DNA of 64,000 nucleotides, taken from assembly GCF_023923225.1 (NCBI RefSeq), contig NZ_CP099489.1:1922001-1986000 (forward strand). The letters run 5' to 3'. The translations under genes were made by a program, and so were the position numbers. Below are positions 9,104 to 17,110 of the stretch, one piece after another. Every line of letters starts with the position of its first letter. The first letter of the stretch is position 1. The notes beneath the pieces were generated by a model, which searched no databases, was not told where the DNA came from, and worked only from the letters and a program-made list of their open reading frames with translations. The DNA is from Ornithinimicrobium faecis (GTDB lineage Bacteria > Actinomycetota > Actinomycetes > Actinomycetales > Dermatophilaceae).

Positions 9104-9910
9104 TCAGCCGTGCTGCTCGACGCGGTCCAGGAAGTCGTGGACCAGCGCCTCGAACAGCTCCGGTCGCTCGATCTGGGCGTTGTGTCCTGCCGTGTCGAGC
9201 ACGGCGAAGGTGGCCCGCGGGTAGTGCTCCAGCAGCGCCCACGTGTCGACATAGCCAGTCGATGAGTCCTGGCGTCCGGTCACCATCAGGGCAGGCCGCT
9301 CAAACGTGGTCCCGGCCTCGGGGTCCTCGCTCAGGACCCAGCGCTGGCGGATCCGGGCCAGCGCCTCCTGATCTGCCAGGTCCAGCCCGACGACGATCTC
9401 ACGCTGGGTCCGCTCGAACGTCTCCTGAGTCTGGGCGACGGTGATCTGCGCGAACTCCGAGTCGGGGTCCACCTCGATCTCGCGGACGAGCACCTGGTGC
9501 TGTGGCACGGTGCGGTCGGCGTTCTCCACGGGCCGACCGACCGGGCAGATGAGCCCCAGACCGAGCACCTGCTCGGGCCGTCGGGCGGTCAGAGCCCGGG
9601 AGAGGTAGCCGCCATAGGACTCGCCGAAGAGCACGAAGGGCGTGTCACCGAGGTGACGGTCCACATAGTCCTCGAGGCAGGCCAGGACGTCGTCGGAGCT
9701 GGCCACCCCGTCGGCAGCGGAACGGCCCATGCCGGGCAGGTCGGGGTAGAGCCGTCGGTAAGGCCGCTCGCGCGCAGCAAAGACCGGCTCGAGGCAGCCG
9801 GTCATCAGGCGGTGGTCCGGGGTCCAGCCATGGACGGCCAGCACCGGCACTCCGTCCGCCGGGCCATGCTCGGTGTGGTGCAGTCGGGGGCGCGTGGCGA
9901 CGGCGTTCAT
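9104..9910 (-). CDS. Alpha/beta-fold hydrolase
   Basis: 268-residue cytoplasmic hydrolase. The oxyanion region is LAVHGWTPDH, the nucleophile elbow GESYGG (Ser in FVLFGESYGGYLSRAL), and the catalytic His lies in LDTAGHNAQIERPE. The acid is probably in VTGRQDSSTGYVD. The substrate cannot be inferred. The ATG at 9910 begins MNAVATRPRLHHTEHG. It is convergent with the antitoxin/toxin remnant and its stop nearly abuts it. Confidence 0.82.
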   Translation of the reverse strand: MNAVATRPRLHHTEHGPADGVPVLAVHGWTPDHRLMTGCLEPVFAARERPYRRLYPDLPGMGRSAADGVASSDDVLACLEDYVDRHLGDTPFVLFGESYGGYLSRALTARRPEQVLGLGLICPVGRPVENADRTVPQHQVLVREIEVDPDSEFAQITVAQTQETFERTQREIVVGLDLADQEALARIRQRWVLSEDPEAGTTFERPALMVTGRQDSSTGYVDTWALLEHYPRATFAVLDTAGHNAQIERPELFEALVHDFLDRVEQHG

Positions 9911-9983
9911 AGGTCACTTGTAACAGTCGGTGGTGACAGTTCGGTGTCTCGTCGGGGGTGTTTCCTCGGCGAACGGTCCTGCC

Positions 9984-10604
9984 TCAGCCGAGCTCGAGGG
10001 GCTCGCCGAAGGTGCCAGCGTGGGCCACCTGAGACACCTTGCGGCGGCCGCGCTTCAGGCTGGGACTCTTCTTGTCCGGTGCGCGATAGCCCAGCGAGAC
10101 CACGCCAACCAGGTTGCGGTCGGACGGGATGGACAGGGCCTCGCGCGCCGCGTCCAGCTGCTCGACCGGGACCCCGAAGAACAGCCCGCCCAGCTCCTCA
10201 TCGACCGCCGTGAGCAGCATGAGCAGCGCCGCCATGCCCGTGTCGACATCCCAGTAGGGGACCGGCCACCGCGCGGCGTCCCGATCGGTCCAGCCCTTGT
10301 CCGGCTCGGCATAGCGGTCCAGATAGGCGGCCGGGCTCGAGCAGCAGACGATCAGGCACGGCGCGTGCTGTATGCCGCGCAGCCAGTTGTCCGCCTCCCT
10401 CGCCGGGTCGGTGGTCGCCTCCCAAAAGGCTCCGCGCTCGGCCTCGGTGCGCAGCACCACGAAGTCCCAGCCCTGGGAAAAGCCGGCGCTCGGTGCGCGG
10501 ACGGCGTTGCCCAGCACCCGGGCGAGCACCTCGTCGGGCACCGGGCGCTCCGGGTCGTAGTTGCGGATCATGCGCCGGGACCGGACCACGTCGGAGAACT
10601 CCAT
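9984..10604 (-). CDS. Nitroreductase-family flavoprotein
   Basis: 206-residue FMN-dependent oxidoreductase. The N-terminus MEFSDVVRSRRMIRNYDPERPV contains the phosphate-binding RRMIRNY motif, followed by NAVRAPSAGFSQGWDFVVL and the C-terminal LVGVVSLGYRAPDKKSPS. All are usual for the family. The ATG at 10604 is preferred over a TTG four codons upstream. The terminal KRGRRKVSQVAHAG is basic. The gene is divergent from the ECF sigma factor, with repeat locus C between them. Confidence 0.85.
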   Translation of the reverse strand: MEFSDVVRSRRMIRNYDPERPVPDEVLARVLGNAVRAPSAGFSQGWDFVVLRTEAERGAFWEATTDPAREADNWLRGIQHAPCLIVCCSSPAAYLDRYAEPDKGWTDRDAARWPVPYWDVDTGMAALLMLLTAVDEELGGLFFGVPVEQLDAAREALSIPSDRNLVGVVSLGYRAPDKKSPSLKRGRRKVSQVAHAGTFGEPLELG

Positions 10605-10723
10605 GGCCCCATGCAATCACCTGAGGCCGAGCGTGTCGGGCGCTGGACTCAACTCGTGAGTGCATCCACCGACCTCCCGGGGGCGCTCAGGTCACTCACG
10701 AGCAGGCCGGACGACGGGATGGG

Positions 10724-10787
10724 TGTACGAGACCTCTACGAAAAGACGGGGTGGGCGTGCGAAACCTTTATCTTTTTGCGGGAGGGC
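10724..10787 (+). repeat. 32-bp repeat family, locus C (2 units)
   Basis: Units 10724-10755 (core CGAGACCTCTACGAAAAG) and 10756-10787 (core CGAAACCTTTATC, with the A-tract replaced by TTTTT) lie in the intergenic region upstream of the ECF sigma gene. Phase and order (GAGACC unit then GAAACC unit) match loci B and D. Confidence 0.82.
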
Positions 10788-10863
10788 CAACCGGGGGGAC
10801 GGGTGCGGCGTCATACTCGCCATGACAGCAGTCGTGACGCCCGCCTCAACGACAGGAGGCCAC

Positions 10864-11367
10864 GTGCAACGGAGCGCGGACCCGGTCGAGGACGCCGTGC
10901 GCGCGGTCTTCGTGGCCCACTACGGCCAACTGGCTGGCTGGGCTGCCCACCTGGTCAGCGACCGCGACCTGGGGCACGACCTGGCCACCGAGGCGTTCAC
11001 CCGGTTGCTGTCGCACTGGCACGACGTCGACGACCCGCGCCCCTGGTTGTTCGCAACGGTCGCCAACCTGGTGCGCGACCACTGGCGCAAAAGGGGGAGG
11101 GAGGCCACTGCCTACGAGCGCTATCAGGGCGGCCGGGTCCGCCCTGTCGAGTCCGAGCCCGGCCCCGACCAGGCGGAGCTGCTCAGTGTGCGCGAGGCCG
11201 TCGAGGCGCTGCCGCAGCGGCTGCGCCTGCCGGTGCTGCTGTTCTATTTCGCGGACCTGTCGGTGGCGCAGGTGGCTCGTGAGGTCGGCCGGTCCGAGGG
11301 GGCCATCAAACGAGATCTGTATGACGCGCGGGCGCGGCTCGCGAGCACGCTGGAGGAGGCGCGATGA
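10864..11367 (+). CDS. ECF-type RNA polymerase sigma factor
   Basis: 167-residue sigma-70 family factor. Region 2 covers HYGQLAGWAAHLVSDRDLGHDLATEAFTR with the aromatic DDPRPWLFATVANLVRDHWRK. Region 4 is a helix-turn-helix (LRLPVLLFYFADLSVAQVAREV, then GRSEGAIKRDLYDARARL). The GTG at 10864 was chosen because AGGAGG lies four nt upstream (10854-10859); an in-frame ATG at 10822 would add 14 residues. The stop overlaps the next gene (ATGA at 11364), so the membrane protein is its co-translated partner and probable regulator. Confidence 0.85.
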   Translation: MQRSADPVEDAVRAVFVAHYGQLAGWAAHLVSDRDLGHDLATEAFTRLLSHWHDVDDPRPWLFATVANLVRDHWRKRGREATAYERYQGGRVRPVESEPGPDQAELLSVREAVEALPQRLRLPVLLFYFADLSVAQVAREVGRSEGAIKRDLYDARARLASTLEEAR

Positions 11368-12764
11368 ACGGGCAGCAGCAGGGGCGGGGCGGGCGCGGTG
11401 AGGACCCCGTGGAGGAGTTCTTTGCCGCGCACCGCGCACAGGTCCGTGACGAACCCGCCGATGATCTGACCTGGCACCGCATCCGCGAGACCCGGCAGCG
11501 GGCCCGCTCGGGCCGTCGAGGGGCATGGACCGGCGCCCTGGTGGCAGCTGCCGCGGCGCTCGCGATCGTTGTTGGCCCCAGCCTGCTGCCCGATGCCGAT
11601 GCGCCCGACGTCGCCGGTCCGGCCACCACCAGCGGTGACCCCACAGGCTCGTCCGAGACACCCACGGGCCCAGCCACCGGGACACCGACGGACGAGTCCG
11701 TCGCCGACCCGCTGGTCGTCACGACGGACGTGCCCGAGGGAGAGCTCCCAGGAGACGGACGCTTCACCGACGTCACAACCGCCGACCCTGAGTCCACGAC
11801 CGACACGGGTGTGCGCTATGCCGTGGTCATGCACCCCTGTGACAGCAACGGCTGGTGCTCCGTGCTCGCCACGTCCGCGGACGGCGGGATCACCTGGGCC
11901 CCGCACGCCGACCTGGAGCAGTTGGGCATGGTCCACCGCGTGCTCTTCACCGACCACGAGCGCGGCTGGGTGTGGGGGGACAAGGCCGACCTGCGGGCCA
12001 CGACCGACGGCGGCCGGACCTGGAGCGCCGTCGACACCGGCGCGGACTATGTGGCGGACCTGGCCGTGCAGGGTGACGAGTTGCTCGCCGTGACCGGGAC
12101 CTATGACGAGTGCACCGAGGCGCCGTGTGAGCTGTCGAGTGGATCGGTGCTCCTGACCGACCCCACGGACATCGGGTGGACCGATGACGTCGTCGCAGCG
12201 CTGGGGCCGGTTGACCGGGCCACCATCATCGGGACCGGAGACGGCAGATATGTCGTGGCGCACGGCGAGGGCGACCGGGTGACCTCGGTGCTGCGGCTGC
12301 AGGCCGGACGGCTGGAGCCCACTGCCGAGCTGAGCGAGTGCGCGGGCGGACCCGTGGCGATCACTGCCTCAGCAGACGACCCCGACCACCTGTGGGCGCT
12401 GTGCGACGACCAGAGGGGCCTGGCCCTGCAGGAGACTGACAACGGCGCTCGCACCTGGAGCCCGGCGAACCTGACCGTCCCCTCCTTCGTGCTCGGCGAG
12501 CAGCCGCCGCTCCTGGCCTCGACAGGGGCCGACCAGCTGCTCCTCATCGGGGAGGGCAACTACGCCGTCACGACCGATGGCGCTCAGACGTGGAGCGCCG
12601 AGGCCTTCCTGCCCGGCGCGGACGCCCGGCCCGAGCGGCTGGAGGTCACGATGTTCGGCGAGGTCATCGCCCACCCGACGCAGGAGCAGGCCTCCGCGGA
12701 CCTGGCCTACTGGCGCTCCGGGGACGGGGGAGTGACCTGGGAGACTGTCGACTCACACAGGTGA
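11364..12764 (+). CDS. Single-pass membrane protein with BNR-like exterior domain; probable sigma partner
   Basis: 466-residue protein. A ~50-residue cytoplasmic N-terminus (EEFFAAHRAQVRDEPADDLTWHRIR) precedes one TM helix (about 52-72, TGALVAAAAALAIVVG) and a Thr/Ser/Pro-rich linker (85-125). The extracellular region holds repeated S-x-D-G-G-x-TW motifs (TSADGGITWAP, ATTDGGRTWSA, VTTDGAQTWSA, SGDGGVTWET), as in BNR/sialidase-type propellers. Translational coupling to an ECF sigma suggests an anti-sigma or sensor role. No zinc HxxxCxxC anti-sigma motif is present, so the function is inferred from context only. Confidence 0.7.
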   Translation: MNGQQQGRGGRGEDPVEEFFAAHRAQVRDEPADDLTWHRIRETRQRARSGRRGAWTGALVAAAAALAIVVGPSLLPDADAPDVAGPATTSGDPTGSSETPTGPATGTPTDESVADPLVVTTDVPEGELPGDGRFTDVTTADPESTTDTGVRYAVVMHPCDSNGWCSVLATSADGGITWAPHADLEQLGMVHRVLFTDHERGWVWGDKADLRATTDGGRTWSAVDTGADYVADLAVQGDELLAVTGTYDECTEAPCELSSGSVLLTDPTDIGWTDDVVAALGPVDRATIIGTGDGRYVVAHGEGDRVTSVLRLQAGRLEPTAELSECAGGPVAITASADDPDHLWALCDDQRGLALQETDNGARTWSPANLTVPSFVLGEQPPLLASTGADQLLLIGEGNYAVTTDGAQTWSAEAFLPGADARPERLEVTMFGEVIAHPTQEQASADLAYWRSGDGGVTWETVDSHR

Positions 12765-12776
12765 CGCGCCGTGATC

Positions 12777-12791
12777 TGCCGTGCCACGGCA
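12777..12791 (+). promoter_or_regulatory. Short perfect palindrome upstream of the acetyltransferase
   Basis: TGCCGTGCCACGGCA is a 7-bp perfect inverted repeat around one base, 26 bp before the ATG at 12817 and 13 bp after the upstream stop. It could be an operator or a short hairpin; the binding protein is unknown. Confidence 0.35.
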
Positions 12792-12816
12792 TACGGTCAT
12801 CAGGCATGCTGGACCC

Positions 12817-15453
12817 ATGACCGACGTGCCCCCCGGCTATCCCCGCGAGTGGGAGGCCGACGTCGTGCTCACCGACGGATCGGTGGCGCACGTGCGGCCG
12901 ATCCGGCCCGACGACGCCGAGCTGGTCCACGAGTTCCACGCCCGGCAGTCCGACGAGTCGATCTATCTGCGGTTCTTTGCCCCGATCCGGCGGCTCTCCC
13001 AGCGCGACGTCCACCGCTTCACCAATGTCGACTATGACAAGCGCGTCGCCCTGGTGCTGATCATCGCCGACGAGATCGCCGGCATCGGGCGCTATGACCG
13101 CTTCGAGGAGACCGACTGGACCTCCGCGGAGATCGCGTTCAACGTCGCCGACAAGCACCAGGGCCGAGGGATCGGATCGGTGCTGCTCGAGCACCTGGCG
13201 GCGATCGGCCGGGAGACCGGGGTGCGGCTGTTCACCGCCGACGTGCTCCCGCAGAACCGCAAGATGATCAACGTCTTCCAGGACGCGGGCTATGAGGTCA
13301 GCCACGAGTTCGACGACGGGGTGATCGCGGTCAGCTTCGCGATCGAGCCCACCGAGGCCTCCCGGGCGGTGGCCCTCTCGCGCGAGCACCGCTCAGAAGC
13401 AGTCAGTATGCGGAGGGTCCTGCATCCCTCGTCCGTGGTCGTGATCGGGGCGAGCCGCCGTCCTGGTTCCGTGGGTGGGGCCCTGGTCAGGCACATCCAC
13501 GAGAGTGGTTTCTCCGGTGACCTCTATGTCGTGAACAACTCCGCGCAGGAGGTTGCCGGGCGCCGTGCGTGGTCGCGCGTCTCCGAGATCGGTGCGTCGA
13601 TCGACCTGGCCGTGATCGCCGTCCCCGCGACCGAGGTGCCAGATGTGGTGCGCGAGTGCGCGTTTGCGGGTGTGACGTCGGTGGTCGTGGTCAGCAGCGG
13701 GTTCGCGGAGTCAGGGGAGGAGGGCGCGCGTCTGCAGCGACAGCTGCTCGCGACCGCCCGGGTGCACGGCCTGCGGGTCCTGGGGCCCAACTCGTTCGGG
13801 CTGATCAACACCGGCCTCGGGTTCAGCCTCAACGCCTCGCTGTCCCCGACCATGCCGACGATGGGGGCCCTGGGCTTGTTTGCCCAGTCCGGTGCCCTGG
13901 CGATCTCGGTGCTGGCCTCTGCGGAGCGGCGCGGCCTGGGCATCTCGACCTTCGCCTCTGCCGGCAACCGCGTCGACATCTCGGGCAACGACCTGATGCA
14001 GTACTGGATCGACGACGAGGCCACCGCTGCCGTCGGGCTCTATCTGGAGTCGATGGGCAACCCCCGCAAGTTCACCCGCATCTCGCGCCAGCTCTCGGCG
14101 GTCAAGCCGGTCATCGTCGTCAAGAGCGGCGCCGGGCACCACACGGTGCCGGGCCACACGGTGCGGGCCACCCGGGAGCGCCCCGAGGCGTTTGCCGAGA
14201 TGCTGCGACAGAGCGGTGTGATCCGCGTCGAGAACACCCACCAACTGTTCGACGTGGCGCAACTGGTGGTCCACCAACCCCTGCCGCAGGGCCGGTCGGT
14301 GGCGATCGTGACCAACTCCGATGCCCTCGGCACACTCGCCGCGGACGCCGCGGTGGAGTGGAAGTTGACCATCGGGCACGGCCCGGTGGCTCTGCCGAGC
14401 ACGGCGAGCGTCGCCGAGTTCACCCAGGCGCTGGAGGAGGCGCTCGAGGACCCGGCTGTCGACAGCCTGATCGCCTGCTTCATCCCGCCCATCGTCACGC
14501 CCGACACCGACGTGGTCTCCGCGGTCGAGACGGCCGTGGCAGAGAGCGACAAGCCCTGTGTCGCAACCTTCCTCGGCATGCGCGGGGTGGCGCCGGACGG
14601 GTCGCTGCCGACCTATCCGATGCCCGAGGACGCGGTGCGTGCCCTGGCGTCAGCGACCGACTATGCCGCCTGGCGCCACCGTGACCGTGGTGAGCGGGTC
14701 CGCCCCGGCGGAGTCAACCGGCGCCGCGCCCACGACGTGATCGAGAGCGTGCTGGCGGAGTCCGCCGAGGGCCGGGCGATGACCGACGAGGAGGCCGCCG
14801 CGCTCCTGGAGGCCTATGGCATCCCGGTCTGGCCAAGCATCCCGGTGACCGATGCCTCGCAGGCAGCTCAGGTCGCTCAAGACCTGGGGCTGCCGGCCGT
14901 GGTCAAGGCCACCGACCCCGCGCTGCGACACGGGACCTTCCACCACTGGATCCGCACCGACCTGCACACCCCGGACGCTGTGCAGCAGGCCTATGCGGGC
15001 CTTGCGCGGGTGCTTGAACCTCGTGGCGTGCAGGGCATCGCGGTGCAGTCCATGGCCCCCACCGGCGTCGTCGTGGAGATCACCTCCGCTGAGGACCCGC
15101 TGTTCGGCCCCGTCGTCGGCTTCGGGATCGCCGGGGTGCCCGCAGACCTGCTCGGCGACGTGACTCACCGGTTCCCGCCCCTGACCGACACGGACGTGGC
15201 CGACATGGTGTCCGGAGTCCGGGCCGCGCCGCTGCTGGCTGGTTATCGCGGGACCGACCCCGTCGACCAGTTGGCCCTGCACGATCTGCTGGCCAGGGTC
15301 TCGGTGCTCGCCGACGACCTGCCGGAGGTGACGCTGCTCCGACTCAACCCGGTCGTCGCCCACGCCAGTGGCATCGCCGTGCTGGGCGCGAGCGTCTCGG
15401 TGGCGCGCGACAGCGGTCGGGCCGATGCCGGTCGGCGCTCGCTGACCCGCTGA
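12817..15453 (+). CDS. GNAT acetyltransferase fused to acyl-CoA synthetase (NDP-forming)-like domains
   Basis: 878-residue Pat-type protein, expected to acetylate lysines of metabolic enzymes such as acyl-CoA synthetases. An N-terminal GNAT domain (about 18-175) has the acetyl-CoA loop DKHQGRGIGSVLL. A CoA-binding Rossmann domain (about 200-320) begins LHPSSVVVIGASRRPGSVG. Succinyl-CoA-ligase-like flavodoxin domains (LFAQSGALAISVLA) and a C-terminal ATP-grasp-like subdomain (about 640-870, LGLPAVVKATDPALRHGTF) follow. Active NDP-forming synthetases need a phospho-His in the ligase domain. I did not confirm one here, so a lysine acetyltransferase role is favoured. The ATG at 12817 fits the family start (MTDVPPGYPREWEADVVL). 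Confidence 0.85.
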   Translation: MTDVPPGYPREWEADVVLTDGSVAHVRPIRPDDAELVHEFHARQSDESIYLRFFAPIRRLSQRDVHRFTNVDYDKRVALVLIIADEIAGIGRYDRFEETDWTSAEIAFNVADKHQGRGIGSVLLEHLAAIGRETGVRLFTADVLPQNRKMINVFQDAGYEVSHEFDDGVIAVSFAIEPTEASRAVALSREHRSEAVSMRRVLHPSSVVVIGASRRPGSVGGALVRHIHESGFSGDLYVVNNSAQEVAGRRAWSRVSEIGASIDLAVIAVPATEVPDVVRECAFAGVTSVVVVSSGFAESGEEGARLQRQLLATARVHGLRVLGPNSFGLINTGLGFSLNASLSPTMPTMGALGLFAQSGALAISVLASAERRGLGISTFASAGNRVDISGNDLMQYWIDDEATAAVGLYLESMGNPRKFTRISRQLSAVKPVIVVKSGAGHHTVPGHTVRATRERPEAFAEMLRQSGVIRVENTHQLFDVAQLVVHQPLPQGRSVAIVTNSDALGTLAADAAVEWKLTIGHGPVALPSTASVAEFTQALEEALEDPAVDSLIACFIPPIVTPDTDVVSAVETAVAESDKPCVATFLGMRGVAPDGSLPTYPMPEDAVRALASATDYAAWRHRDRGERVRPGGVNRRRAHDVIESVLAESAEGRAMTDEEAAALLEAYGIPVWPSIPVTDASQAAQVAQDLGLPAVVKATDPALRHGTFHHWIRTDLHTPDAVQQAYAGLARVLEPRGVQGIAVQSMAPTGVVVEITSAEDPLFGPVVGFGIAGVPADLLGDVTHRFPPLTDTDVADMVSGVRAAPLLAGYRGTDPVDQLALHDLLARVSVLADDLPEVTLLRLNPVVAHASGIAVLGASVSVARDSGRADAGRRSLTR

Positions 15454-15463
15454 TCTGGCAGGG

Positions 15464-15559
15464 CGTGCGAGACCTCTATCAAAAGCCGGGCAAGACGTAC
15501 GAGACCTGTATCAAAAGGCGGGTGGGGCGTACGAAACCTGTATCAATTTACGGGTAGAG
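15464..15559 (+). repeat. 32-bp repeat family, locus D (3 units)
   Basis: Units 15464-15495, 15496-15527 and 15528-15559 have cores CGAGACCTCTATCAAAAG, CGAGACCTGTATCAAAAGG and CGAAACCTGTATCAATTTA. The third unit overlaps the 3' end and the TAA stop (15548-15550, minus strand) of the convergent lipoprotein gene. Its altered A-tract therefore coincides with coding sequence. Confidence 0.87.
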
Positions 15560-16426
15560 GGTGAAGAAGGCGGAGCCGTCCGGGCCGTAGCAGGAGCCGG
15601 CGGCTGCTGAGGTCTCGTCATAGGGCGTGATGTAGCACTCCCACCCGCTCGGGGTCGTGACCGGGATCGTCCAGGACGCCTCGCCATTGGCCTCGGCGAC
15701 CTGCCACTCAGCCGTGGCCTCGCCACACGAGACGCCGACCAGCTCGGCGCTGGTGGAGCCATACAGCGCCGTCGAGATCGTGCACGGTGCGCCCGGGTCG
15801 GTCGGCGCCGGAGGGTCGGTCGTCGGCGGAGGGGCGGCGTCGCAGGGCGGCAGGACCTCGGCGATGGAGTCGGGTGCCCCGCGCGCGATCAGGTCGCTCG
15901 GGCAGACCGGGTCTCCGAGGGTCACGGCGTGGAACCAGCGGCCGTCAGAGACCTCGGCGACAAACTCCGGTGTGTCGGGTGCCCCCGGATAGGTGGCGAA
16001 GGCCCACCCGTCCTCGCAGAAGTCGACGCTCACGCCTCCGGTGAACCCCAGGATGTCGTTGCTGAGCGAGTCGCCCGAGCACTCACCGTGCGGCGGGGTG
16101 TCGGGCGGGGGTGCCTCGGTCTGGATCGGGGCGGCGGTCTCGTCCGTGACGCTCGGGTCGTCGGTCGTCGGGACGGTCGTCTGCGTGGCCGCATCGGTCA
16201 CCACGGCCTCTGTCGTCGGCTCGGCGTCACCGCTGCTCGGCTCGCCGTCGCCACCGCTCGGCGCGTCGGTCGTGGTGGCATCGGCGGTGGTGGGAGCCAC
16301 GTCCGAGCTGCTCGTCGTGGCAGCGTCGGACGGTGCTGGGTTGTCACCGGTCTCGTCGCCACACCCGGCCAGGGCAAGGACGAGCAGGGCAGCAACTCCG
16401 ACACGGCGCAGGTGCAGACGGCGCAT
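15548..16426 (-). CDS. Secreted lipoprotein with Thr/Ser/Pro-rich linker, unknown function
   Basis: 292-residue lipoprotein. The signal peptide MRRLHLRRVGVAALLVLALAGC has lipobox LAGC (Cys22). A low-complexity Thr/Ser/Asp region (28-112) is followed by a Cys-containing domain (GECSGDSL, SVDFCEDGW, GDPVCPSD, LPPCDAA, APCTIS, GVSCGE, WECYIT, GSCYGP). The even number of cysteines suggests disulfides in the exported C-terminus. No family was recognised. Its last codons lie in repeat locus D, so the C-terminus may have been remodelled by the repeat. It is divergent from the DUF5998 gene. Confidence 0.75.
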   Translation of the reverse strand: MRRLHLRRVGVAALLVLALAGCGDETGDNPAPSDAATTSSSDVAPTTADATTTDAPSGGDGEPSSGDAEPTTEAVVTDAATQTTVPTTDDPSVTDETAAPIQTEAPPPDTPPHGECSGDSLSNDILGFTGGVSVDFCEDGWAFATYPGAPDTPEFVAEVSDGRWFHAVTLGDPVCPSDLIARGAPDSIAEVLPPCDAAPPPTTDPPAPTDPGAPCTISTALYGSTSAELVGVSCGEATAEWQVAEANGEASWTIPVTTPSGWECYITPYDETSAAAGSCYGPDGSAFFTLYP

Positions 16427-16512
16427 GGTGAACCCCCTCCAGGTTCGGGCCCGATCGTGGTCACGGGGACGACGGTTCCAGCACTTCGCGGCTGAGGTGG
16501 GAGGATGACCCC

Positions 16513-17094
16513 ATGCCCCAGCCAGACATCATGACCCTCCCACAGTCGCTGCGTGAGGACATCGAGCATGCAGGTTACCTGCCAGCCCTTGTTTCTGACG
16601 TCGTCGCCACGGCTGTTGCCGGAGATGACATCGTCGGGCACCTGGTCCACCAGGAGACGACGCTGGATGAGAATGCCGTCCGCCGGCACGTGACCGTCCT
16701 GGTCCTGACTCCGCACCGGCTGGTCATCGGGCACGCCGATGACCACGAGTCGGGGGAGCCGCACGGGCACTTCGCGACCGCCACGACAGAGACGGTCCCG
16801 CTCAGCGCGGTGCGCGGGGTGATGATGACCCACGTCCTGCCGGACCCGGCCTCCTATGACGGCAGCCCCAACGGGCGCGCCCTGACACTCACCCTGGGTT
16901 GGGGCACCGTCTCCCGCGTGGACCTGGTGCCCGCGGTCTGCGCCGACCCCTCCTGTGAGGGCGACCACGGCTATGAGGGCACCGTGGCCAGCGACGACAT
17001 CTCCCTGCGCATCACGACCGAGGCCGACGGTGCGGATGCGCTGAGCAACGCCCTCGGCTTTGCCCAGCAGTTGTCGGCCCGCCTCGGTCGCTGA
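16513..17094 (+). CDS. DUF5998-family protein
   Basis: 193-residue conserved actinobacterial protein of unknown function. It starts with a short helical segment (LPQSLREDIEHAGYLPALVSDVVATAVAGD). A beta-rich domain follows with VRRHVTVLVLTPHRLVIGHADD, then a Cys pair in VPAVCADPSCEGDHGYEG and a terminal helical region. It resembles bacterial PH-like folds in pattern, which is inference only. Sixteen bp separate it from the phosphodiesterase-like gene, so the two are probably co-transcribed, followed by tdk and the MFS gene. Confidence 0.8.
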   Translation: MPQPDIMTLPQSLREDIEHAGYLPALVSDVVATAVAGDDIVGHLVHQETTLDENAVRRHVTVLVLTPHRLVIGHADDHESGEPHGHFATATTETVPLSAVRGVMMTHVLPDPASYDGSPNGRALTLTLGWGTVSRVDLVPAVCADPSCEGDHGYEGTVASDDISLRITTEADGADALSNALGFAQQLSARLGR

Positions 17095-17110
17095 GCAGAG
17101 CGCGGGTCCT

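Noticed and set aside
5078-15559. CRISPR-like interpretation of the 32-bp repeats
   Set aside because: Units are contiguous with no spacers, arrays are only two or three units, and no cas genes occur in the window.
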